Assembly (NCBI RefSeq): GCF_038039535.1
Contig: NZ_JBBPHP010000020.1
Coordinates: forward strand, 55,230-119,229
DNA length: 64,000 nucleotides
DNA from: Catalinimonas sp038039535
GTDB lineage: Bacteria > Bacteroidota > Bacteroidia > Cytophagales > Cyclobacteriaceae
Direction: 5' to 3'
Positions within the stretch are counted from its first letter, which is position 1; every line of letters begins with the position of its first letter. Positions 19,288-28,566 of the stretch are shown here, piece by piece. Under the pieces are notes generated by a model. It was not told the DNA's origin and ran no database searches. It saw only the letters and a program-made list of their open reading frames with translations. The position numbers and the translations under genes were made by a program.

Positions 19288-20220
19288 CTAAGAAGTTACT
19301 GGCTCGGCCTTGGCACTGGGTTGTGTCTTCCAGCGTTTGTGCATCCATACCCACTGGCTGGGTTCCTGACGTATCAGATATTCTAAAGCATTGGTAAAGC
19401 GCTGGGTATTTTCCTGAATATCCTGCTCATTATTACCACTACGACTTACTTCTACTTCCGGCAGAATTGTCACAAGATGCCTTTCGTTGGGCAAACGATG
19501 AATTGCTAAAGGAATAACAGCAGCATTAGATTTGAGTGCCAGCCAGGCGGCACCGATAGGCGTGTAAGCTGGTTTTCCAAAAAAGTCAACAAATGTACCT
19601 TTACCCTTGGGTATATCCTGATCAATCAAGATGATGAATACCTCACCTCTTTGCAGTATCCTGAGAGGCTTGAGCAATCCTTCATCGCTGTAAACTACTT
19701 TTGCCCCATAACCCAACCTGAAATCCATAAGCAGTTTATTCATTTTAGGGTTATGCATTCTCTTACCAACTGCACTGGTAGGAAAGCGAAATGACAAAAA
19801 CTGACCCACTAGCTCAAATGCCCCCAAATGACAGGTCAATGCGATTACGCCTTGATTTTTCTGGATGGCATTTTCCAGATGTTGCAAACCCTGGTAGTCA
19901 ACTACTTTATCAATGTCTTCCTTAGTCCTATAAGCCCGTGCAATAAAAATGTCAGCTGCATTCTTAGCCATATTCACAAACATTTTTCTGGAAAATGACC
20001 TGATCTCCGAGTGGCTTAAATCTGTACCATAAGCATGCTGAAGGTGTTGGGCGATCAACTTCCGTACTGGCTTCATTAGATGAAATGCCAACACACCAAG
20101 CTGTTGATAAATAGCCAGTATCCACTTTCTTGGAAAGCTGTCTGCCAGCCAGAAAAGTAGCTTAATGAATTTGTACAAGACAGTGTACTTGACTTTTTTT
20201 CTGATTTTTTTCCAGCGCAT
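19288..20220 (-). CDS. LpxL/HtrB-type lysophospholipid acyltransferase
   Basis: The 310-residue protein has a basic N terminus, a membrane-association helix (residues 20-48) and the HX4E catalytic signature, His131 and Glu136 in HLGAFE, followed by further family motifs (GKRMHNPKMN, IDQDIPKGKGTFVDFFG). These enzymes add a secondary acyl chain to lipid A at the inner membrane; Bacteroidota homologues may instead acylate other lipids such as ornithine lipids. It is a single gene. Confidence 0.93.
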   Translation of the reverse strand: MRWKKIRKKVKYTVLYKFIKLLFWLADSFPRKWILAIYQQLGVLAFHLMKPVRKLIAQHLQHAYGTDLSHSEIRSFSRKMFVNMAKNAADIFIARAYRTKEDIDKVVDYQGLQHLENAIQKNQGVIALTCHLGAFELVGQFLSFRFPTSAVGKRMHNPKMNKLLMDFRLGYGAKVVYSDEGLLKPLRILQRGEVFIILIDQDIPKGKGTFVDFFGKPAYTPIGAAWLALKSNAAVIPLAIHRLPNERHLVTILPEVEVSRSGNNEQDIQENTQRFTNALEYLIRQEPSQWVWMHKRWKTQPSAKAEPVTS

Positions 20221-20937
20221 ACGTAAGTAAAAATTCCAAGGGACAAGAAAAAAAGAAAAAGCTAAATCTCATAGAATTTAGTGAAAAATGACGATTAATT
20301 TATTTTTAAATTTCACCGTACCTACACTTAAATTACTAACATATAACACTTTATATACTTGTTCTATGTGAATCATCCTTTCCTGAAAATATCCTGGCGT
20401 CTTCCACCTTAGTCTTAATCATTGCTTGAATTATTAAAATGAAGTGAATGACAACTTATGCACATAAGTGCTGATCATTTTTTTCTGCTTTATTGTGACC
20501 TCTCAATTTTATGTACGTCTAAATACTTATAATCGGTAAGTCTTAACCTTTAATATGAATAGGATTCAGATTGAAGGGTAGTACAGCTAACCCAACGCTA
20601 GTAAGCAATAACTTAGGATCTATCAATTCATTTCAGCATGCTTTATAATATTTTGATTATTTTATGGTATGCATTTTTTTTAATCATAGCTATACTGCTG
20701 ATCATTGATAAAATCAGAAGAAGAAATAAATAAATCACTAAGGATAGTGAACTGTTGCCTATTCTTTGCTCATGATAAAGAGTAGTATGATTTATCTCTT
20801 TTTTACCCCTATTTGTAGCAACAGATTTAAGAATTTGACAATGCGCTTATAACTAATCTTTTCAAGATTAAGCACTTTTCTATAAATTGATAAACTAAAT
20901 TCGCTAGTATTCAAATTCTTTATTACTATTCGTGCTT
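20221..20937. other. 717-base AT-rich intergenic region
   Basis: The region lies between the divergent acyltransferase and GNAT genes. Apart from a possible 31-codon membrane peptide at 20638-20733 I see no gene, hairpin or repeat. It must contain both promoters. Confidence 0.5.
20638..20733 (+). CDS. possible 31-residue single-span membrane peptide
   Basis: An ATG opens 31 codons whose product is almost entirely one hydrophobic helix (NILIILWYAFFLIIAILLII) followed by a strongly basic tail (DKIRRRNK). This is the form of real small membrane proteins, with positive residues staying inside, but AT-rich DNA produces such frames by chance and nothing else supports translation. Confidence 0.35.
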   Translation: MLYNILIILWYAFFLIIAILLIIDKIRRRNK

Positions 20938-21411
20938 ATGGAGACGCATACCAGGCAACAAGCTGCTTATACTATTGAAAAAGGCGAGCTGGAAGATTTT
21001 CCTGAAATAGTTGATGTGTGGGAAGCTTCCGTCCGAGCTACTCATCACTTTCTTTCAGAAGAAGATATACTATATTTCAAACCCTTAATTCTTCATGAAT
21101 ACCTTGATGCAGTGGACCTGTGGGTGGCATTGGATCAGCAAAAAAAGATAGTTGGGTTTCTGGGAATAGTAGATGACAGCATAGAAATGTTATTTATTCA
21201 TCCAGATCATAGAGGTTTGGGAGCCGGCAAGCTTCTCCTTCATCATGCTATCCATACTTTACAAGCCAAATATGTGGATGTAAATGAGCAGAATGTGCAG
21301 GCAGTGGGCTTTTATGAGAAAATGGGCTTTGTAACGCATAGCCGCTCAGAAAGAGACAGTCTGGGTAAACCCTACCCCCTTCTCCATATGGAGCTGAGGC
21401 TGGACAAATAG
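20938..21411 (+). CDS. GNAT N-acetyltransferase, YjaB-like
   Basis: I choose the ATG at 20938; a GTG six bases earlier is possible. The 157-residue protein follows the pattern of E. coli YjaB closely: WEASVRATHHFLS at the start, the acetyl-CoA loop HPDHRGLGAGKLLL, and the C-terminal VNEQNVQAVGFYEKMGF ... SLGKPYPLLHM. It is expected to transfer an acetyl group from acetyl-CoA to an amine; the acceptor is unknown. Stand-alone gene. Confidence 0.9.
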   Translation: METHTRQQAAYTIEKGELEDFPEIVDVWEASVRATHHFLSEEDILYFKPLILHEYLDAVDLWVALDQQKKIVGFLGIVDDSIEMLFIHPDHRGLGAGKLLLHHAIHTLQAKYVDVNEQNVQAVGFYEKMGFVTHSRSERDSLGKPYPLLHMELRLDK

Positions 21412-21601
21412 AAGGTGAGTTAACTTATCTCCGGTGAAAAAATTTCAATAGCTTTTCCAAATCTGTAATGATGAAAACAGTAAATATTGGAGAAGGCTGC
21501 ATCATGATTTGTGCGCTAAACTTTTGCTATAAAATTTGAGCGAATCATTATCTATTCATGTTGGGTACAAAAAGCTATGAGGATACGCCAGCTCAAACAC
21601 T

Positions 21602-21609
21602 TATATTTG
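21602..21609 (+). promoter_or_regulatory. candidate -7 box for the HAD gene
   Basis: TATATTTG matches the Bacteroidota -7 consensus TANNTTTG and lies 20 bases before the ATG. No TTTG is found at the expected -33 spacing. The six fixed bases can occur by chance, so this is weak. Confidence 0.3.
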
Positions 21610-21629
21610 TAGACTGATCAATAATTGTA

Positions 21630-22337
21630 ATGAACAAGCCAAAAATAATTGCCTTTGACGCTGACGATACCCTTTGGGTAAATGAAACTATTTTTACCTC
21701 TACCCAAGACAAATGCAAAGCGCTACTGGCTCGCTACATTTCTCCTGAATTTATGGAAGAAAAGCTCTACGAAACTGAAAGACATAACCTGAAACATTTT
21801 GGCTATGGAATCAAGGGCTTCATGCTCTCCATGATTGAAACAGCAATTCAGCTGTCTGAAGGAAGGATTACAGCTCCTGAAATCCAGGAAATCATAGATT
21901 TGGGGAAAGAGATGATCGCACATCCAGTACGATTACTGGACCAGGTAGAGGAAACCATTCGCTTACTTTCCGAAGAATTTGAGCTTATGATCATCACTAA
22001 AGGAGATTTGTTTGACCAGGAAAGCAAAATTGCACGCTCGGGTCTGGCTGGCTTTTTCAATCGTATAGAGATCATTAGCGAAAAGGATAAGTCAAGCTAC
22101 GGAAGAGTAATGCTAAGAAATGAAATTGATGTCAGAGAACTGCTAATGGTAGGCAATTCGCTGAAGTCAGATATACTTCCCATCTGTGAACTGGGAGGCA
22201 GAGCTGTTCATATTCCATTTCATACCACCTGGGTGCTGGAGCAAATCTCTCATCAAAGAGTGGAGCATATCCAGTATGATGAACTATCAGGTATAAGACA
22301 GCTTCCGGAATACCTGAAGCAAAATTTTCAGGGCTAA
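21630..22337 (+). CDS. HAD family hydrolase
   Basis: The 235-residue protein has HAD motif I at the start (FDADDTLW, nucleophile Asp10 and acid Asp12), motif II in LMIITKGD, the motif III lysine around SEKDKSSYGRV, and motif IV in LMVGNSLKSDI. The helical cap lies between residues 20 and 100. It is a cytoplasmic phosphatase or dehalogenase-type hydrolase; the YjjG/2-haloacid branch looks closest. It converges on the EEP gene with an 18-base gap. Confidence 0.9.
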   Translation: MNKPKIIAFDADDTLWVNETIFTSTQDKCKALLARYISPEFMEEKLYETERHNLKHFGYGIKGFMLSMIETAIQLSEGRITAPEIQEIIDLGKEMIAHPVRLLDQVEETIRLLSEEFELMIITKGDLFDQESKIARSGLAGFFNRIEIISEKDKSSYGRVMLRNEIDVRELLMVGNSLKSDILPICELGGRAVHIPFHTTWVLEQISHQRVEHIQYDELSGIRQLPEYLKQNFQG

Positions 22338-22355
22338 CCAGTTGATAAGTCCAAT

Positions 22356-23447
22356 TTAGGAAGTATAGCTTTTGGCGACTACCTTTTGAACCGGTTCTGC
22401 TTTTTCAATTTTTTCATCTGCCCACTCTTCTTCTTCTATTTCTGCTTCCTCCTCTTCCTGCACATTTTCTGCCCTAGGCTCATAATTTAGCGATATATAG
22501 ATGGGAAAATGATCTGAACCAATATGGGATAGCCGTTCAATTTCTACTAAAGTAAAATCGTCGGAATGAAAAATATGATCCAGTGGCCAGCGGAGTAATG
22601 GATATGACGCGTGAAAAGTGTTAAAAAACCCTCTGCCAATTCTGGGATCCAGAAGTCCTGAGATTTTCTTAAAAAGATTGGTAGTACGAGACCAGGCCAC
22701 ATCATTAAGATCACCAATTACTATTGCGGTATGATCATGAGCTTCAATTTCCTTTCCAGCCATGAGAAGTTCCGCATCTCTGTTTGTAGATGTGTCTCGT
22801 TCTGTAGGGCTGGGAGGAGTAGGATGAAGACAGTATAAACGAACTTTCAAACCTGAAGGTAATTTTACCCAGGTTCTGATAGAAGGAATATCCTCCTCCA
22901 CGAGATGACGAACCTCAGCATCAATCAGTTCCAACTTGGAGTAGAGATGCATACCGTACAGATTATCCAAAGGAATTTTTACAGTGTAAGGGAATTCATC
23001 TTCCAGAACACTCAATGCTTCTTCCCATTGTTTGTCAGTTTCCAGCGTAAGCAGTATATCAGGATTCTTTTTATTTACTAGTTTGATCAGTTTCTGATAC
23101 TTACGATTGGTGGTAAGTACGTTGCTTACCATAATGGAGCATATGTTATCTGAGTCTCTACCTCTAAACCGGATTACCTGTTTTTTGGCAAGTCGGGTAT
23201 AAGGGAAAATCTTAACACTCTGATATACCAGACAATAAAGTAAAACTGCAATCAGGCCATAATGCCATGTTTGTTCAAATGAAAAAGTATATGATAATCC
23301 TACAAGTGCAGTGATGTTAAGCGTGGAAATCTGTAGGCGGGGAAAATCAAAAACTCTTATCCACCACTGATCAAATTTGAGTAGGGTAGCGATGGTGGCA
23401 ATGATGGGGATAGATGCAATTACCAAAAAAACAATTTGTAAAATCAT
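22356..23447 (-). CDS. membrane-anchored endonuclease/exonuclease/phosphatase family protein
   Basis: The 363-residue protein starts with three closely packed hydrophobic segments (residues 1-75), as in the YafD-type branch, followed by an EEP domain: the metal-binding Glu in LTLETDKQW, the GDLND motif, and GSDHFPIYI near the end with catalytic Asp and His. The last 40 residues are an acidic Glu-rich tail. The catalytic domain most likely faces the periplasm and hydrolyses a phosphodiester; nuclease or phospholipase-like activity cannot be separated by sequence. Confidence 0.9.
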   Translation of the reverse strand: MILQIVFLVIASIPIIATIATLLKFDQWWIRVFDFPRLQISTLNITALVGLSYTFSFEQTWHYGLIAVLLYCLVYQSVKIFPYTRLAKKQVIRFRGRDSDNICSIMVSNVLTTNRKYQKLIKLVNKKNPDILLTLETDKQWEEALSVLEDEFPYTVKIPLDNLYGMHLYSKLELIDAEVRHLVEEDIPSIRTWVKLPSGLKVRLYCLHPTPPSPTERDTSTNRDAELLMAGKEIEAHDHTAIVIGDLNDVAWSRTTNLFKKISGLLDPRIGRGFFNTFHASYPLLRWPLDHIFHSDDFTLVEIERLSHIGSDHFPIYISLNYEPRAENVQEEEEAEIEEEEWADEKIEKAEPVQKVVAKSYTS

Positions 23448-23661
23448 GATACGCTTTTGTTTGCATTATATAGTACCATATCCTTCTGACAGGCATTCGT
23501 ATACATACTTTTTCAAATCTCTATTTCATTCAACAGTATGGTGTTAATGCAAAGGAAGTAATTTTGTTTGCAAAATAGGTTATGTAATGATTAATTTTTA
23601 TCATAAGCACTAAGTTAAAGTGTTTGTAAGCTAAGTAGAAATCACTTTATTTCAACTACAT

Positions 23662-24081
23662 ATGGCCACCTTAAAGACGCAACCTAATAGCAGTAGTGTA
23701 GAAGCATTTTTAAATGGAATAGAAGATCAGAAGAAAAAAGCAGATAGTTTAGCCCTACTGAAATTGTTTGAAGAATGGACTCATCACTCACCAAAAATGT
23801 GGGGAGACAGCATTGTTGGCTATGGCACGTATCATTACCGTTATGATAGTGGTAGAGAAGGAGATTGGTTTCTTACCGGCTTCTCACCTCGCAAACAAAA
23901 CCTTAGCTTATACATCATGCCAGGCTTTGAACGCTATGACAACCTGATGGAGAAACTGGGTAAATATAAAACTGGCAAATCATGTCTCTATATCAAAAAA
24001 CTGTCGGAAATAGATTTGAATGTGCTCAAAGAGCTGATAAGCCAATCGATCCAGTACTTAAAAGAAAAATACCCATCTTAA
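23662..24081 (+). CDS. DUF1801 domain protein
   Basis: The 139-residue product has the DUF1801 core: WGDSIVGYGTYHYRY, followed by GDWFLTGFSPRKQNLSLYIM and the C-terminal GKSCLYIKKLSEID. The fold is shared with YdhG/frataxin-like small proteins; the function is not established. It is followed after 59 bases by an SDR gene on the same strand. Confidence 0.9.
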   Translation: MATLKTQPNSSSVEAFLNGIEDQKKKADSLALLKLFEEWTHHSPKMWGDSIVGYGTYHYRYDSGREGDWFLTGFSPRKQNLSLYIMPGFERYDNLMEKLGKYKTGKSCLYIKKLSEIDLNVLKELISQSIQYLKEKYPS

Positions 24082-24140
24082 TCATGAGCCTACACATATT
24101 CTTGATAGACCAAACTAACATTTCATTTTAGCAAATTTAT

Positions 24141-24932
24141 ATGGATTTACAACTTAGTGATAAAGTAGCACTAATCACCGGAGGAAGTAGGGGTATAGGT
24201 CTGGCAGTGGCCAAAGCTTTGGCGAAAGAAGGTGTACACCTGATTCTAACTGCCAGAGACCAAAAACGACTGACTCAAGCGAAAGAAGAACTAATGGCCT
24301 ACCCTGTAAAAGTGGAAACCTTTGCCGCTGATATGACACAGACCTCAGACATTAAAAAGCTGGTTAAATTTACCCTTGAAAAATTCGGTGGAATTGACAT
24401 ACTCATCAACAATGCAGGTACCGGAACCAATGAAAAGATTGCTGAAGCTGAAGATGACAAATGGTATTACCATTGGGATTTACATGTAATGGCCGCCATC
24501 CGCCTGAGCAGAGCGATCCTTCCGGCGATGAAAACAAGAGGCGGAGGGGTTATCCTAAACAATGCTTCTATCTGCGCGAAACAGCCTTTGTACTACGAAC
24601 CTATTTATAATACCACCAAGGCAGCATTAGTTATGTTTAGTAAGTGCCTGTCGGAAGAAGTTATTAAAGACAAAATACGTGTAAATACCATCAATCCCGG
24701 GCTGATTCGTACCGAAGCATGGGAACAGGCAGCTATTGATGAGGGACAAAAGCAAGGGATAAGTGCTGATGACTTTTTGAAACAGGTTGCAGAAGAGAAT
24801 ACGCCCATCGGGCGGTTTGCCAGTACTGATGAGCTAGCTCACTTTTTTGTTTTCTTATGTTCTCCCCTGGCCAGTTATTGCGTTGGCGGCAGCTACTACG
24901 TTGATGGCGGCTGGCTCAAAGTTGTAAATTAA
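24141..24932 (+). CDS. short-chain dehydrogenase/reductase
   Basis: The 263-residue classical SDR has the TGGSRGIG dinucleotide-binding motif at residues 13-20, NNAGT, a catalytic Ser in NNASI, and YNTTK with catalytic Tyr and Lys. INPGLIRTEAW and the terminal GGSYYVDGGWL are typical of the FabG-like branch. It uses NAD(P)H on a keto or hydroxyl group; the substrate is unknown. Confidence 0.93.
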   Translation: MDLQLSDKVALITGGSRGIGLAVAKALAKEGVHLILTARDQKRLTQAKEELMAYPVKVETFAADMTQTSDIKKLVKFTLEKFGGIDILINNAGTGTNEKIAEAEDDKWYYHWDLHVMAAIRLSRAILPAMKTRGGGVILNNASICAKQPLYYEPIYNTTKAALVMFSKCLSEEVIKDKIRVNTINPGLIRTEAWEQAAIDEGQKQGISADDFLKQVAEENTPIGRFASTDELAHFFVFLCSPLASYCVGGSYYVDGGWLKVVN

Positions 24933-24964
24933 GCTTCCATTAAACAATAACAAGCACTTTATAT

Positions 24965-25649
24965 ATGGTAATGGTATTGTTAGTTGATGACCCCTCAGTG
25001 GTAAGAAAGGACTTAAATTACTCTTGGAAAATGAAGAAGATATAAATGTGGTTGGAGAAGCCAAAAATGAAGTGGAAGCCATCAAAAAGATTAAAGAGCT
25101 AGAACCAGATATAGTGCTTTTGGATGTAAGAATGCCTGAATTAAATGGCTCGAAAACGCTTAGTAAAATCAATTAAACACCAACAAAAACTCGCTCCCTT
25201 GTTTTATCTATGTATGCTCAGGAAGATTTCGTACTCCAATCTACCCACTCTGGGGCATCAGGGTATATTTTAAAGGATGCCTCAAAGGATGAACTCATTA
25301 CAACTATTCGGACTATTCATGCTGGAAACAAGTATTTAGTAGCAGTGTATCCAATATTATCATAGACGGTTATCTGCACAATTTGCACTCCCAAAAAACG
25401 CTTCAGAATTCTTACCAACTTACCAAAACCGAAAAGAATGTACTGAAGCTTATAATGCAGAAATTTCCTAATACCGAAATTGCTAATCAGCTCAATAACA
25501 GTATTAAAGCTATTAAAACCTTCCGATTTGAGATTATGAAAAAGATGGGGATCAATAAGTCTAAAGATATGGTACAGAAAGCACAGGAGGAAGGCTGGAT
25601 ATCAAACAGATCTTCTGTGTTTGCATCCAATTGTTATAGTATTTCTTAG
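24965..25649 (+). pseudogene. decayed NarL/LuxR-type response regulator
   Basis: Fragments in successive frames reconstruct a complete NarL-type regulator: LLVDD at the start, VVGEAKNEVEAIKKI and IVLLDVRMPELNG (receiver), SMYAQEDFVLQS and GASGYILKDASKDEL, then a LuxR helix-turn-helix (LTKTEKNVLKLI, NTEIANQL). At least three lesions break it: a one-base deletion near 25016, an in-frame TAA at 25174-25176 where a CAA would fit, and a frameshift near 25341. No full-length product can be made. The last 88 codons (25383-25649) remain open and could still give an isolated helix-turn-helix fragment, but no evidence supports that. Confidence 0.85.
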
Positions 25650-25941
25650 AATATAACATTGTATTTTTCTATGCAGCCAACTTTTTTATTGTAAGAGGAG
25701 AATTTTAGTCTGATCCATAGTTAATTTCAATAAGCATTTTCAAATAGATCAGTATTTTTTATTCATTTATATTATTAGAATATTTAAGAATATAACTTAT
25801 TTAATGCAATATATTATTCGCATTTCATAACTAAGTACCATTTTTTATTACGGATCTTATTTGCGTAAGAATAAAAATTCGCCTTAATTTCTTAAATTAA
25901 AATTTAATTCTGCAATTATAACGATCAACTAATTAATAACT

Positions 25942-27228
25942 ATGGAAAACTACGTATTACTCCTTAATTCTATGGCAGAAACTCAGGATACCGTAGACTT
26001 AGGAACTCAAATTTCCCAAACGCTCCTCACTACTAACAACGTATGGATGATGGTAGCTACCTTTTTGGTTTTCATCATGCACCTAGGTTTCGCGGGGGTT
26101 GAAGCAGGTTTTACTCAAGCGAAAAATACTGTAAACATTCTTTTCAAGAATACGCTTACTCCAGCTATTGGCTTGATCACCTATGCCTTGATTGGTTTTA
26201 ATCTTATGTACCCAGGTGGCGAAGGCTTCGTCTTTGGTTTTGCAGGATTTAATCTAGGCCCTGCTGCTGATTATGATTCACTTACTTATGCTGATGGTAA
26301 CTACACTTACTGGACAGATTTCCTTTTCCAGGGTATGTTTGCTGCTACTGCTGCTACTATTGTATCAGGGGCAGTTGCTGAAAGAATCAAAATCAACGGT
26401 TACCTTATTTTCACCATTATCTTTGTTGGTCTTGTTTACCCAATTATCGGCAGCTGGCAATGGGGCGGCGGATTCTTGAGTACCTACGGCTTTTACGACT
26501 TTGCGGGCTCAACCTTAGTACACTCAGTAGGTGGATGGGGTGCTTTAGCTGGTATCATCATTCTTGGGCCACGGATTGGAAAATATGCCAATGGAAAAGT
26601 AAATGACTTTCCTGGTTCAAGTGTACCTTTGGCTACTCTCGGAGTATTTTTACTATGGTTTGGCTGGTTCGGATTTAATGGCGGATCAGTATTATCAGCA
26701 GAGCCTGAAACGGTTTCTAAAGTACTAGTAACTACCTCACTGGCTGCTGCTTGTGGTGCTATTGGTGGCTATATCATGGCTTACTTTACATTCAAGAGGT
26801 TAGACCTTGGTATGGTACTTAATGGTATCCTGGCTGGCCTGGTGGGTATTACTGCTGGTGCTGACCTGATGAGCGCCTACGAAGCTATGGTGATCGGTCT
26901 GTTGGCAGGTGGTATAGTAGTGCTTTCTGTTATCCTGCTGGACAAGCTTAAATTGGATGACTGTGTTGGTGCTGTCTCCGTCCACCTTACTTGTGGAATT
27001 TTTGGCACTTTGGCAGTTGGAATTTTCGGTTCTATGGCGAGTATGGAGCAGTTCATCATTCAGGTAGTAAGTGTTCTTGCCTGCGGTGCTGCCGCTTTCT
27101 CTAGTGCCCTTATCATATTCTTTGTGCTTGACAAAGCTCTGGGACTTAGAGTATCTGCTGAGCATGAAAAAGAAGGGCTGGACAGCCACGAGCATGGTAT
27201 CAGAGGTTATACCATCATTTACGAATAG
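25942..27228 (+). CDS. amt: ammonium transporter Amt/AmtB
   Basis: The 428-residue protein has about eleven membrane spans with the family landmarks: VWMMVATFLVFIMHLGFAGVEAG, the two pore histidines in STLVHSVGGWGAL and VSVHLTCGIFGTL, and LLWFGWFGFNGGS. It conducts ammonium across the inner membrane. There is no clear N-terminal signal. No GlnK gene is adjacent, unlike in many bacteria. The gene is intact and followed by a strong terminator although both neighbours are pseudogenes. Confidence 0.96.
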   Translation: MENYVLLLNSMAETQDTVDLGTQISQTLLTTNNVWMMVATFLVFIMHLGFAGVEAGFTQAKNTVNILFKNTLTPAIGLITYALIGFNLMYPGGEGFVFGFAGFNLGPAADYDSLTYADGNYTYWTDFLFQGMFAATAATIVSGAVAERIKINGYLIFTIIFVGLVYPIIGSWQWGGGFLSTYGFYDFAGSTLVHSVGGWGALAGIIILGPRIGKYANGKVNDFPGSSVPLATLGVFLLWFGWFGFNGGSVLSAEPETVSKVLVTTSLAAACGAIGGYIMAYFTFKRLDLGMVLNGILAGLVGITAGADLMSAYEAMVIGLLAGGIVVLSVILLDKLKLDDCVGAVSVHLTCGIFGTLAVGIFGSMASMEQFIIQVVSVLACGAAAFSSALIIFFVLDKALGLRVSAEHEKEGLDSHEHGIRGYTIIYE

Positions 27229-27282
27229 CCTACTTTTTTTCTTTGAATTCAATTTTGCAACTTATTTAATCAACAATATAAT

Positions 27283-27309
27283 AACCGGGATTTTTTTAAA
27301 TCCCGGTTT
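27283..27309 (+). terminator. rho-independent terminator of amt
   Basis: A long stem (AACCGGGATTT / AAATCCCGGTT) closes over a short T loop, 54 bases after the stop; the next bases are less T-rich than usual. Confidence 0.8.
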
Positions 27310-27365
27310 AATCAAGATCTTGTTGCATTTGCCAAAGTCTTGTACAATCTATCCATTCTTGCAAA

Positions 27366-27777
27366 ATGAAAATCAAAACAATTTATTTACTCTTTCTATG
27401 ATATTCTTATCTACCGAATTGTAAACTCAGGAAGCAGAAAAAAATGTACTGCAAATATCAAGATCTGTAGACACTTACTATAAATATGATTTTAAGGTGT
27501 TGAGTCTGAAAGTGGAATTACTAATATTCCTAGCAGTTTTGCAGACCAACAAAGCTCTCTTTCAATTTAGATGATTAATATTGTTCTCTCTCAGGAGCTG
27601 GGCAAAGTCAGCTTTGTAGGTGAAGTAACATTTAGGCCAAGGAATGCGGGTTCTGCTGAAAATTCAGGAGTATGGCGCCTTCCAGGTTTCCTTTACGTTT
27701 CCTATATGCTTACCCTCAAATCCAATCACTGCTGATTATATGGGTACATTCTTAGACTAATAAGTTATCTCCCCTAT
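27366..27777 (+). pseudogene. decayed amt-linked porin-type outer-membrane beta-barrel gene
   Basis: Pieces in different frames align in order with the start of the barrel protein usually found beside amt in Bacteroidota: TQEAEKNVLQIS, SVDTYYKYDFK, ITNIPSSFADQQSSLSI, INIVLSQELGKVSFVGEV, PRNAGSAENSG, and lastly DYMGTFLD ... VISP. Lesions include a frameshift after the first 11 codons, a TAA before TQEAEK, a frameshift after DFKV, a TAG before MINIV and two stops near 27760. About 130 codons of an expected 350-400 remain; the rest is deleted. Confidence 0.75.
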
Positions 27778-27780
27778 AAA

Positions 27781-28113
27781 AACATCCGCACAGCTAAAAG
27801 CTTTACACTACTTGACAAGGGCATACTTCCACATATTCCGTATGCCGAGATTAAATATCAGTTATTTGTGGAATTCAAAGATCAGAGATATAAATATCAG
27901 CTGAAAAGTTTCGACATTACCCCATACACTCGCAGCCGTTGTGGCAAGTATGAAACTGTGGAAAGAAAAAGGAAGTCCATTGAAAGCGTGATTCAAAGCA
28001 GTAGCGATTGGGCAGATCAAAGAGAAGAATATGACAGTTAGATTAATTCAGAAATAGAAAATTTAGTATTGACTATGGAGGATAAGCTTGCTGAAAATTC
28101 TGAAAAATACTAA
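27781..28113 (+). pseudogene. remnant of a DUF4468-like gene
   Basis: An open frame without a start codon covers about 110 codons with one internal TAG at 28039-28041. The middle (YAEIKYQLFVEFKDQRYKYQ) has the pattern of the C-terminal strand pair of DUF4468, a TBP-like domain common in Bacteroidota, and the end is a charged helix. The N-terminal half and signal peptide are missing, apparently lost in the same deletion that removed the porin's end. The family assignment is by pattern only. Confidence 0.5.
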
Positions 28114-28228
28114 GTGAAGTAATTGAAATAAAAGAAGAGCGATAAGATAAAATATATTTTCAGAATTATGTACAGATACTCTAAGCCAGGTAAAGAATAA
28201 AAACTTCTGATTTTGAAAATAAAGTACT

Positions 28229-28255
28229 AAGCTCAGCTAATCGCTGAGCTTTTTT
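28229..28255 (+). terminator. rho-independent terminator left after the pseudogene
   Basis: A perfect 9-bp stem (AAGCTCAGC / GCTGAGCTT), 5-base loop, then a T tract. It would have ended transcription of the decayed gene just upstream and is itself intact. Confidence 0.9.
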
Positions 28256-28324
28256 ATTTCTTAAGTGAAACATTTCATAATTTTTTTCTTTAATATAAAC
28301 AAAGAGTATTTTAAATTTTTAATT

Positions 28325-28492
28325 ATGGAATGGTTAGATTTTCACTTTATTGACGACTTAACATTATTATTAGAGTCAAATCGCCCATTTTTGCTACATA
28401 TCCTTCCTTTAATAATACTCATAATGGTATTATATATTTTTAGCTTCAAGGAAGTAGAAAATACTGAGGAAGACATACATGACAAAATTTAA
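28325..28492 (+). CDS. possible 55-residue single-span membrane protein
   Basis: From the ATG at 28325 the product has an amphipathic start (MEWLDFHFIDDLTLLLES), a membrane helix (LLHILPLIILIMVLYIFSF) and an acidic tail (EVENTEEDIHDKI). A start at 28265 would add 20 unconvincing Phe/Asn-rich residues. No family is recognised. Confidence 0.45.
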   Translation: MEWLDFHFIDDLTLLLESNRPFLLHILPLIILIMVLYIFSFKEVENTEEDIHDKI

Positions 28493-28566
28493 TTCTGATT
28501 ATTTCTGTCATTGATTAACTTCATACTGCTTCTTTTTTCTCTTTAAACCAAATAATATTTGGCATG

